Shown: in pieces, positions 4,618 through 9,643 of the stretch | How the letters are laid out: each line of letters starts with the position of its first letter | Position numbering within the stretch: the stretch's first letter is position 1 | Source: Caldifarciminota bacterium | GTDB lineage: Bacteria; Hydrothermota; Tepidihabitantia; B3-TA06 | Length of the DNA: 9,643 nucleotides | Direction: 5' to 3' | NCBI GenBank assembly: GCA_014729665.1 | Contig: WJJO01000457.1 | Location: 1 to 9,643 of the forward strand | The notes under the pieces: generated by a model | Told to the model about the DNA's origin: nothing | Databases searched by the model: none | The model's input: only the letters and a program-made list of their open reading frames with translations | Translations under genes and position numbers: made by a program

Positions 4618-5620
4618 CTTCTTCTTCCTCATCATCGGCGTCGGATTTCTTCTCATCCGATGCAAATTCGGCCCCTAAATCCTGAATCCGCGAACGCAGT
4701 ATGGCAAAGGATCGAGGTTTTATCTCCCCCCAGCCTACTATCTCGGCTTCAGTCAGACTTACCACCTCAGATACGGTTTTCAGACCGTGATCTGCCAGAA
4801 CCTTCTTTACCGTCTGGGGAACCTCCAGGGATTCAACCTTCATATCCATCCACTCCGGTCGCTCAACCTCTAAAGAATCACTGGATTCGTCCTTGGGTTC
4901 GGCAATCGAGTAAAGCGCCTCGACGTGCCCCTTAAGGAGATCGGCGGTCTGCGAAAGGGTCTGCTCGGGAGAGATGGTTCCGTCGGTTGCAACCTCGAAT
5001 ACAATCTGTTCATAATCGGTCCGTTCACCGTAACGTACGTTGGTTACATCCAGCTTAACCCTGCGGACAGGTGAGTAAAAAGCGTCCAGGAATATGGTTC
5101 CCTCCGGTTCTCCGGGGGAGCGTTTCTTCACCGTCTCCTGGTTTTCATAACCACGGCCCCGTTCCAGCTTTATCTCCAGGTGGGCGGGTCGGTTGTCAAC
5201 CGTAACCGTCAGCAAATGCTGATCCTTATTGACAAGCGTCAGGTTGGGGGAAAGTTCTAAATCACCGCCTTTATATTCGCTGGGGGAAGTTGCATGGAGC
5301 CTTGCGTATTCAGGGCCTTCTCCTTCAAGTTTGAAGCGTAGTTTCTTAACGTTAAGCACAATCAGCGGTACATCCTCAAGAACCCCTTCCAGGGTAGAAA
5401 ACTCATGTATGACACCGTCGATCCGCAGCTGTGTCGGTGCAACCCCTTCGACCGAGGAAAGCATGGCTCGACGTATTACGGTACCCATTGTCCATCCCCA
5501 CCCTCGTGCTAAAGGCCCCAGGGTAAATCTACCGAAATCCGGGGTCAGGACTTCGCGATCAACCTCTACGGTTTCGGGAATCTTGATATATTTACGACGT
5601 TCAGACACCAGGCCCTCCAT
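4607..5620 (-). CDS. rpoA: RNA polymerase alpha subunit
   Basis: The product is 337 residues. The N-terminal domain (about 10-235) is clear: FTLGPLARGWGWTMGTVIRRAML (the assembly helix, normally PLERGFGTTLGNALRR), STLEGVLEDVPLIVLNVK, SPVRRVKLDVTNVRYGERTDYEQ and DGTISPEQTL. The C-terminal domain (about 257-318) keeps the helix-hairpin-helix layout (GLKTVSEVVSLTEAEI) but is divergent: by alignment, the E. coli Arg265 position is Thr270. The protein ends in an acidic run (DADDEEEEDET). The ATG at 5620 forms TAATG with rpsD. A GTG at 5606-5608 with GGAGG five bases upstream (5614-5618) is an equally good start and would remove four residues. It is followed by rplQ with an 11-base overlap. Confidence 0.96.
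   Translation of the reverse strand: MEGLVSERRKYIKIPETVEVDREVLTPDFGRFTLGPLARGWGWTMGTVIRRAMLSSVEGVAPTQLRIDGVIHEFSTLEGVLEDVPLIVLNVKKLRFKLEGEGPEYARLHATSPSEYKGGDLELSPNLTLVNKDQHLLTVTVDNRPAHLEIKLERGRGYENQETVKKRSPGEPEGTIFLDAFYSPVRRVKLDVTNVRYGERTDYEQIVFEVATDGTISPEQTLSQTADLLKGHVEALYSIAEPKDESSDSLEVERPEWMDMKVESLEVPQTVKKVLADHGLKTVSEVVSLTEAEIVGWGEIKPRSFAILRSRIQDLGAEFASDEKKSDADDEEEEDET
5614..5618 (-). promoter_or_regulatory. Internal GGAGG suggesting an alternative GTG start of rpoA
   Basis: GGAGG lies immediately within the first rpoA codons (ATGGAGGGCC) and five bases before an in-frame GTG at 5606-5608. The upstream ATG at 5620 has no clear Shine-Dalgarno of its own. Either start leaves the conserved protein intact. 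Confidence 0.5.
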
Positions 5621-6228
5621 TACTTGGAGTAAAGTTCAACAATAAGTTGAGTGTTTATAGGAACCTCAGATACGTCTTCACCTGCCGGCAGCCTCGAAAT
5701 CCTCGCTTTCTTACCTTCAAGTTCAATCCAGCTTACGAGCTTTGGCTCATCGGCCAGCTCCGCTCTTTCCTGTGCAAAAGGTGTATCCGGTTTTCTAAGT
5801 TCAATCTCATCATCGGCCTTGACAAAGAAGGAGGGAATATCCACCTTCCTTCCAGAAACCAAAACGTGGCCGTGTCTTACCATCTGTCTCGCCTGAGATC
5901 TGCTCTGGGCCCAGCCGATCCGGTATATCACGTTGTCTAATCTGCGTTCAAGTAGGAGAAGAAGCTCGATTGCCGGGTTACCTCGCCTGGCTGCCAGCTT
6001 GAAGAATCGTCTGAATTGTCCCTCGAAGACTCCGTACATGAGACGAAGCTTCTGTTTTTCCTTAAGCTGCTGAGCGTATGCCGAACTGCGTCTCACGAAA
6101 CGTGATCTCGCTTTCGCACCGCGGCGGGACAGGGCGCATTTTTCAGAAAGGCAGCGCTCTCCTTTAAGAAACAGTTTTTCCCCTTCCCTTCGACACTTCT
6201 TACATACCGGGGATAAATCTTTAGCCAT
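5620..6228 (-). CDS. rpsD: 30S ribosomal protein S4, zinc-binding form
   Basis: The product is 202 residues, normal for S4. The N-terminal segment has four cysteines (9, 12, 26, 31) in a CKKC...C....C arrangement, the zinc-binding form of S4. Next come KQKLRLMYGVFEGQFRRFF, the S4 RNA-binding domain with ERRLDNVIYRIGWAQSRSQARQMVRHGHVLVSG, and the end segment PINTQLIVELYSK. S4 nucleates 30S assembly and, in many bacteria, represses its own operon; no obvious S4-binding pseudoknot is visible to me. The ATG lies after AGGAG (6235-6239), whose first bases are the rpsK stop codon. Its TAA overlaps the rpoA ATG. Confidence 0.97.
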   Translation of the reverse strand: MAKDLSPVCKKCRREGEKLFLKGERCLSEKCALSRRGAKARSRFVRRSSAYAQQLKEKQKLRLMYGVFEGQFRRFFKLAARRGNPAIELLLLLERRLDNVIYRIGWAQSRSQARQMVRHGHVLVSGRKVDIPSFFVKADDEIELRKPDTPFAQERAELADEPKLVSWIELEGKKARISRLPAGEDVSEVPINTQLIVELYSK

Positions 6229-6234
6229 AGCGCG

Positions 6235-6240
6235 CTCCTA
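6235..6240 (-). promoter_or_regulatory. Ribosome-binding site of rpsD fused to the rpsK stop codon
   Basis: TAGGAG: the rpsK stop TAG (6238-6240) is the start of the AGGAG site of rpsD, with six bases to ATG. A ribosome terminating on rpsK is placed directly on the next site. Confidence 0.7.
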
Positions 6241-6621
6241 AACTCTTCTCTGCTTGGGTGGTCGGCACCCGTTGTGAGGTATCGGGGTAGTATCGACGAT
6301 ACGTGTAATCTGAAGCCCTGCATTCTGTAGGGAACGAATCGCGGTTTCCCTTCCAGGACCGGGTCCCTTCACGAACACGTCAACCTTCTTTAATCCATGA
6401 GCTGCTGCGTCGCGTGCGGCGGCATCGGTAGCCTGCTGAGCCGCAAAAGGGGTGCCTTTCTTGGCCCCCTTAAATCCTATCTTGCCACCGGAAGCCCATA
6501 TGAGAACGTTTCCTTCACGATCGGCTATAGATACGATAGTGTTGTTGAAGGTTGCGTGTATCTTTACGATCCCCGTATCTGGAAATCTTTTCCTCTTTCG
6601 ATGCGTTCTCTTTCTGGCCAA
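6238..6621 (-). CDS. rpsK: 30S ribosomal protein S11
   Basis: The product is 127 residues, normal for bacterial S11. Recognisable segments are ATFNNTIVSIADREGNVL, ASGGKIGFKGAKKGTPFAAQ, DVFVKGPGPGRETAIRSLQ and the C-terminal TPIPHNGCRPPKQRRV. S11 sits on the 30S platform near the E site. The start codon is TTG (6619-6621): AGGAGG (6626-6631) lies four bases upstream, and the MARKRTHRKRKRFPDTG start is right in length. No better ATG or GTG start exists in this frame. A TTG start for such a highly expressed gene is noteworthy. The gene is eight bases from the rpsM stop and nine from rpsD. Confidence 0.97.
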   Translation of the reverse strand: MARKRTHRKRKRFPDTGIVKIHATFNNTIVSIADREGNVLIWASGGKIGFKGAKKGTPFAAQQATDAAARDAAAHGLKKVDVFVKGPGPGRETAIRSLQNAGLQITRIVDTTPIPHNGCRPPKQRRV

Positions 6622-6625
6622 CTGT

Positions 6626-6632
6626 CCTCCTA
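6626..6632 (-). promoter_or_regulatory. Ribosome-binding site of rpsK fused to the rpsM stop codon
   Basis: TAGGAGG: the rpsM stop TAG (6630-6632) overlaps the AGGAGG of rpsK, four bases before the TTG start. The strong site probably compensates for the weak start codon. Confidence 0.75.
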
Positions 6633-7007
6633 GACTTTCTTCTTCTTAAGCGCCCCGCTGGTCTTCTTGGGACCCTTACGGGTACGGGCGTTGGTTCGGG
6701 TGCGCTGACCGCGCACAGGCAAACCTTTCTTGTGACGTATTCCTCTGTAGCAGTTGATCTCAACCAGTCGCTTTATTGATGCCGATAAATCCGCACGCAT
6801 ACTGCCTTCCACCTTGTATTTTTCCTCAATCTCCTGGCGTATCAGGCTCAACTCCTTCTCGTCAAGGTCCTTCACCTTTTTACGCGGATCGATTCCGGTG
6901 TCGGCAAGAATCTTGCGCGATGTCGAAAGACCGATTCCGTATATGTGTGGAAGGGCGTATTCTATCGCCTTATTCGGAGGTAGATCTACTCCTGAAATTC
7001 GTGCCAT
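6630..7007 (-). CDS. rpsM: 30S ribosomal protein S13
   Basis: The product is 125 residues, normal length. Diagnostic parts are MARISGVDLPPNKAIEYAL, the IYGIGLSTSRKIL motif, RADLSASIKRLVEINCYRGIRH, the GLPVRGQRTRTNARTRKGP signature, and a basic end KKTSGALKKKKV. S13 lies in the head of the 30S subunit and contacts P-site tRNA and the 50S bridges. ATG at 7005-7007 follows AGGAGGT by three to four bases; that site contains the rpmJ stop codon. It is embedded between rpmJ and rpsK in the standard order. Confidence 0.97.
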   Translation of the reverse strand: MARISGVDLPPNKAIEYALPHIYGIGLSTSRKILADTGIDPRKKVKDLDEKELSLIRQEIEEKYKVEGSMRADLSASIKRLVEINCYRGIRHKKGLPVRGQRTRTNARTRKGPKKTSGALKKKKV

Positions 7008-7010
7008 TAA

Positions 7011-7018
7011 ACCTCCTA
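7011..7018 (-). promoter_or_regulatory. Ribosome-binding site of rpsM fused to the rpmJ stop codon
   Basis: TAGGAGGT: the rpmJ stop TAG (7016-7018) forms the first bases of the consensus AGGAGGT site of rpsM, three bases from its ATG. Confidence 0.75.
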
Positions 7019-7132
7019 ACCCTGCCTCTGTTTATGCTTGGGGTTGCGTTTGCAAATCACGTATACGCGTCCGTGCCGCTTTACAATCTTGCAATGAACG
7101 CACCTTTTCTTAACTGAGGCCTTAACTTTCAT
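7016..7132 (-). CDS. rpmJ: 50S ribosomal protein L36, zinc-binding form
   Basis: A short gene of 38 residues, the usual length for L36. The product begins MKVKASVKKRCVHCKIVKR and ends CKRNPKHKQRQG. Cys11, Cys14, Cys27 and His32 form the zinc ribbon of the C+ paralogue, so this is not the zinc-free stand-in. ATG at 7130-7132 follows AAGGAG by about 11 bases, longer than at neighbouring genes. L36 binds 23S rRNA near the base of the L7/L12 stalk. It lies between infA and rpsM, the classical place, and its TAG is built into the rpsM ribosome-binding site. Confidence 0.96.
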   Translation of the reverse strand: MKVKASVKKRCVHCKIVKRHGRVYVICKRNPKHKQRQG

Positions 7133-7155
7133 AATTCAAAAAACTCCTTACCTGT

Positions 7156-7374
7156 TCACTTGAATCTGTATACAATCCTGCCCCGGGTAAGGTCATAAGG
7201 CGAAAGCTCGACCAGAACCCGGTCTCCTGGAAGTATCTTGATGTAATGCATACGCATCTTGCCTGAAAGATGCGCAAGTACCCTGAAGCCGTTATCCAGC
7301 TTAACCCTGAAGGTCGCATTGGGAAGCGCTTCAACAACCGAACCTTCGGTCTGTATCAAATCCTTCTTAGACAT
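7156..7374 (-). CDS. infA: Translation initiation factor IF-1
   Basis: The product is 72 residues, exactly the usual size. It is an S1-type OB fold: MSKKDLIQTEGSVVEALPNA, FRVKLDNGFRVLAHLSGKMR, HYIKILPGDRVLVELSPYDLTRGRIVYRFK. The closing LTRGRIVYR is the IF-1 signature. IF-1 occupies the 30S A site during initiation. The ATG lies inside the last codons of map (8-base overlap, CTAATGTCTAA) with no strong Shine-Dalgarno, so translation probably depends on coupling to map. Twenty-three bases separate it from rpmJ. Confidence 0.97.
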   Translation of the reverse strand: MSKKDLIQTEGSVVEALPNATFRVKLDNGFRVLAHLSGKMRMHYIKILPGDRVLVELSPYDLTRGRIVYRFK

Positions 7375-8122
7375 TAGTCGTTAATATCTCGCATCCGTTT
7401 TCCGTAACCGCAACCGTATGCTCGAAATGAGCTGAAAGCCTTGAGTCTGCGGTCACGACCGTCCAGTTATCGTCCATTAATTTGACCCTGCCCGTACCCA
7501 GGTTTAACATCGGCTCTATGGCTATAGTCATCCCTTTCTGGAGTAAAGGGCCAACACCCTTTTGTCCGAAATTCGGTATATTGGGCTCTTCGTGCAGGGC
7601 AATACCTGTTCCGTGCCCGAAGTAATCGCGGACCACCTCGAAACCCGCCTTGTTTGCGGTCTCGAATATTGCATTACTCAGATCACCCACCCGGTTTCCA
7701 TCCCTGACGTACTCAACAGCCGCCGCAAGCGCTTCCCGGGTAACCTCGATCAGTGCGCGTGCTTCCCCAGAAGGTTCACCTACAGGTACGGTGATGGCGG
7801 AATCGGCTATAAATCCTTTCCTGGTAACCCCGGCGTCAATCTTAACCAGATCTCCCTCCTTAATCCTCCTTGCCCCGGGAATACCGTGAATAACCTCGTG
7901 ATTGAGGCTTATGCATGAAGCGGCAGGGAAACCGCGGTATCCCTTGAACGTCGGTTTTGCGCCGTGCGACAGAATATAACCTTCGATAATATCGTTTAAC
8001 TCGGAGGTAGTCCGTCCGGGTACGCAAGCGGCACGGGCGGTATCCAAAACCTCAGCCAGAAGCCTGCCCGCCTTGCGGATACCTTCAACCTCTTTATACG
8101 ATTTAACGACTATCCCGGACAT
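7367..8122 (-). CDS. map: Type I methionine aminopeptidase
   Basis: The product is 251 residues, the usual size for bacterial type I MetAP without an N-terminal extension. Metal ligands are all present: Asp96 (KIDAG), Asp107 (IADSAI), His170 (FGHGTG), Glu203 (IEPML) and Glu234 (AHFEHT); His79 (HEVIHGIP) is the conserved substrate-side histidine. It removes the initiator methionine from new proteins. The ATG at 8120-8122 lies inside the end of adk (13-base overlap), and its stop overlaps infA by eight bases. The adk-map-infA order is the standard end of the spc cluster. Confidence 0.96.
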   Translation of the reverse strand: MSGIVVKSYKEVEGIRKAGRLLAEVLDTARAACVPGRTTSELNDIIEGYILSHGAKPTFKGYRGFPAASCISLNHEVIHGIPGARRIKEGDLVKIDAGVTRKGFIADSAITVPVGEPSGEARALIEVTREALAAAVEYVRDGNRVGDLSNAIFETANKAGFEVVRDYFGHGTGIALHEEPNIPNFGQKGVGPLLQKGMTIAIEPMLNLGTGRVKLMDDNWTVVTADSRLSAHFEHTVAVTENGCEILTTNV

Positions 8123-8742
8123 AACTCGCCTCTTACGGTTTCAAAAACCTCAGATGGGGTCCCGTTGCCGTCAACCTTAATCAATACATCACTGAAGTAA
8201 TCTATCAGGGGGGCAGTTCGTCGCTCGTATACGCCGATTCGCTGCCTGATGACCTCATCGGTGTCATCCTTGCGGCGTATGAGTTTCGTATTACATTTGT
8301 CACAAACCAAATCACGGGCCGGAGGAGAAAAACGCAGATTGTAGATACTTCCGCACTCCGGACATACCCTGCGGGCACCCAGTCGGGCTAGGATGGTCTC
8401 TGTGCCGACATCGAGGTAAACTACCCTGAGTTCGTCCTGGCTCGAGATAAGGGAACGCAAGCCCCTAGCCTGATTAACGGTGCGGGGAAATCCGTCAAAG
8501 ATAACGCCCTCTTTATGGTTAGCTAGAAAGTCTTTCACCAACGCAAGGATGGTCTTGTCGTCCACAAGTCTTCCCGCTTCGACATCCTCCTTGATACTCA
8601 AGCCGAGCTCGCTTTCACGCTCGATCTCGGAACGAAGTACATCGCCTGTAACGAATACCGATAGTCCCGCACAATCGCTTATCAAAGCGGCCATGGTTCC
8701 TTTGCCAGCACCTGGTGGTCCAAGAAGCACTTCAACCCTCAA
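8110..8742 (-). CDS. adk: Adenylate kinase, zinc-binding LID form
   Basis: The product is 210 residues. The P-loop is GPPGAGKGT (8-16); VTGDVLR and DGFPRT (83-88) bind AMP and the phosphates; the LID carries a four-cysteine zinc site, CPEC (127-130) and CDKC (147-150), as in many Gram-positive and thermophile enzymes. It catalyses ATP + AMP = 2 ADP. The start is TTG (8740-8742): it gives MRVEVLLGPPGAGKGT, matching the usual MRIILLG start, overlaps the secY stop as TTGA, and has AGAGGA about five bases upstream. The next in-frame GTG would shorten the first strand. The gene overlaps map by 13 bases. Confidence 0.95.
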   Translation of the reverse strand: MRVEVLLGPPGAGKGTMAALISDCAGLSVFVTGDVLRSEIERESELGLSIKEDVEAGRLVDDKTILALVKDFLANHKEGVIFDGFPRTVNQARGLRSLISSQDELRVVYLDVGTETILARLGARRVCPECGSIYNLRFSPPARDLVCDKCNTKLIRRKDDTDEVIRQRIGVYERRTAPLIDYFSDVLIKVDGNGTPSEVFETVRGELCPG

Positions 8743-9643
8743 CGGCGTCCTCTGATCTTGGTTCCCTTAAGCAATCCTTCATATGAACGCATCAAGAGAT
8801 GAGACTCTATCTGTTGGATGGTATCCAACGCCACACCAACGATAATCAGATAGGTTGTACCGCCGAGGTAAAACTGAACACCTAGACTGCCCATGATCCA
8901 GGATGGCATAAGTGCGACTATTGCAAGGAAGATGGCCCCGGGCAGGGTTATCCTGGAAAGAACCGTATTTATGTACTCGGCGGTCCTTGCGCCGGGACGA
9001 ATCCCGGGGATAAACCCCCCCATCCTTTTCATATTATTGGCAAGGTCCTGGGGATTGAATACTATGGAGGTGTAGAAGTAGGCGAAGAAGATGATGAGCA
9101 GACCGAGAAGAATCTGATACAAAGGATGCCCGAACCCCAGCCAGACGGTTATCCACTCGCCTATCCTGGTCTCCGGTAATGCGAAACGGGCAATGGTCGA
9201 GGGAACCGACATTAATGTCTGGGCGAAGATGATGGGAATAACACCCGCGGTATTCAGTCTAAGAGGGATGAATGTGGATTGCCCACCGTATATCCTTCTT
9301 CCGATCACTCGTTTCGGGTACTGAACCGGGATCTTCCGAGTGGCCTGGGTCATGAGAACCATGGCGGCGAAGGTAAAGATGATGATGGCTATAAGGATAA
9401 TCCACACGTACCATGGCTTATCTAGCCTTGCGGTATCTGCGATATTCTTCGGTATCGAATCCAGACATCCTATAAATATGAGGAAACTGATGCCGTTTCC
9501 TACACCCTTCTCGGTAATCAACTCACCGATCCACATGAGAAATACGGTCCCGGTTGTCAGGGTTATGATAGTAAGTAACCTTATCAGGAACTCGCCCTGT
9601 TCTGCTTGAACCAGAACCGGTACACCGCCGACCGCCTGTTTGC
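8739..9643 (-). CDS. secY: Preprotein translocase subunit SecY, C-terminal two thirds (cut by window edge)
   Basis: The last 300 residues are visible; the 5' end lies beyond the right edge. Visible text starts KQAVGGVPVLVQAEQGEFL and continues with LTTGTVFLMWIGELITEKGVGNGISFLIF, a segment very characteristic of SecY (the TM4-TM5 region). Further hydrophobic segments follow (WYVWIILIAIIIFTFAAMVL, PLYQILLGLLIIFFAYFYT, GAIFLAIVALMPSWIMG, FYLGGTTYLIIVGVALD), with the cytosolic loop RKIPVQYPKR and the NMKRMGGFIPGIRPG motif between them. SecY forms the membrane channel for Sec-dependent export. Its TGA overlaps the adk start by four bases. Length, motifs and position agree. Confidence 0.97.
   Translation of the reverse strand, partial: KQAVGGVPVLVQAEQGEFLIRLLTIITLTTGTVFLMWIGELITEKGVGNGISFLIFIGCLDSIPKNIADTARLDKPWYVWIILIAIIIFTFAAMVLMTQATRKIPVQYPKRVIGRRIYGGQSTFIPLRLNTAGVIPIIFAQTLMSVPSTIARFALPETRIGEWITVWLGFGHPLYQILLGLLIIFFAYFYTSIVFNPQDLANNMKRMGGFIPGIRPGARTAEYINTVLSRITLPGAIFLAIVALMPSWIMGSLGVQFYLGGTTYLIIVGVALDTIQQIESHLLMRSYEGLLKGTKIRGRR

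Noticed and set aside
4483..4935. Plus-strand open frame of 150 codons opposite rplQ/rpoA
   Set aside because: It lies wholly opposite two unmistakable conserved genes, is rich in Pro/Ser/Arg as expected of an antisense frame, and shows no motif.
5229..5645. Plus-strand open frame of 138 codons opposite rpoA
   Set aside because: Antisense shadow of the conserved alpha subunit with Ser/Arg/Pro-rich composition and no domain.
8739..9536. SecY starting at the internal ATG 9536
   Set aside because: The frame continues upstream to the window edge with good SecY sequence (QGEFLIRLLTIITL), so the gene is cut by the edge and does not start there.
1..9643. tRNA, rRNA, CRISPR array or riboswitch
   Set aside because: No cloverleaf-like, rRNA-like, direct-repeat-with-spacer or riboswitch-like pattern was seen; the window is almost fully coding.

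Overview
The window is a bacterial chromosome segment dominated by the distal part of the spc/alpha ribosomal-protein cluster, all on the minus strand. Read from the right edge towards the left, the order is secY (cut by the edge), adk, map, infA, rpmJ, rpsM, rpsK, rpsD, rpoA, rplQ. Without any real gap it continues into panD, a short glmU-like gene, a LytR_C-domain membrane protein, rsfS, a PtsN-like PTS IIA gene, a small C4 zinc-ribbon gene and a DUF192 lipoprotein-like gene. Neighbours mostly overlap by 1-13 bases or are separated by fewer than about 20, so from 9643 down to about 2070 the genes look like one long translationally coupled transcription unit. A candidate promoter just upstream of the PTS IIA gene may start a second unit.

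The left end (about 1-650) is different. It looks more AT-rich and holds the 3' end of an IS1595/ISXO2-type transposase on the plus strand, the apparent end of that element, a signal-peptide-bearing hypothetical gene that the element seems to have truncated, and an intergenic spacer with a REP-like palindrome and a second motif that looks like a dispersed non-coding repeat.

Organism: clearly a bacterium (bacterial alpha subunit, IF-1, L36, L17, classical secY-adk-map order). I cannot place it to phylum. The divergent alpha C-terminal domain, zinc-binding (C+) L36, S4 and Adk, frequent GTG/TTG starts, the LytR_C-rsfS pair, and panD/glmU appended to the ribosomal cluster would suit an uncultured lineage near the FCB or WOR-3/TA06-like groups, but that is a guess.

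How the genes work together: the right-hand three quarters supplies translation (S13, S11, S4, L17, L36, IF-1), transcription (alpha), protein export (SecY), N-terminal Met removal (Map) and adenylate balance (Adk). PanD (beta-alanine for pantothenate/CoA) and the GlmU-like enzyme (UDP-GlcNAc) tie this to growth metabolism and envelope synthesis, and RsfS silences ribosomes in slow growth. I see no defence system, CRISPR array, biosynthetic cluster or convincing undescribed system. The best leads are the start of the LytR_C gene, the shortened GlmU, the altered PanD active site, the altered alpha-CTD, and the IS-interrupted hypothetical gene.
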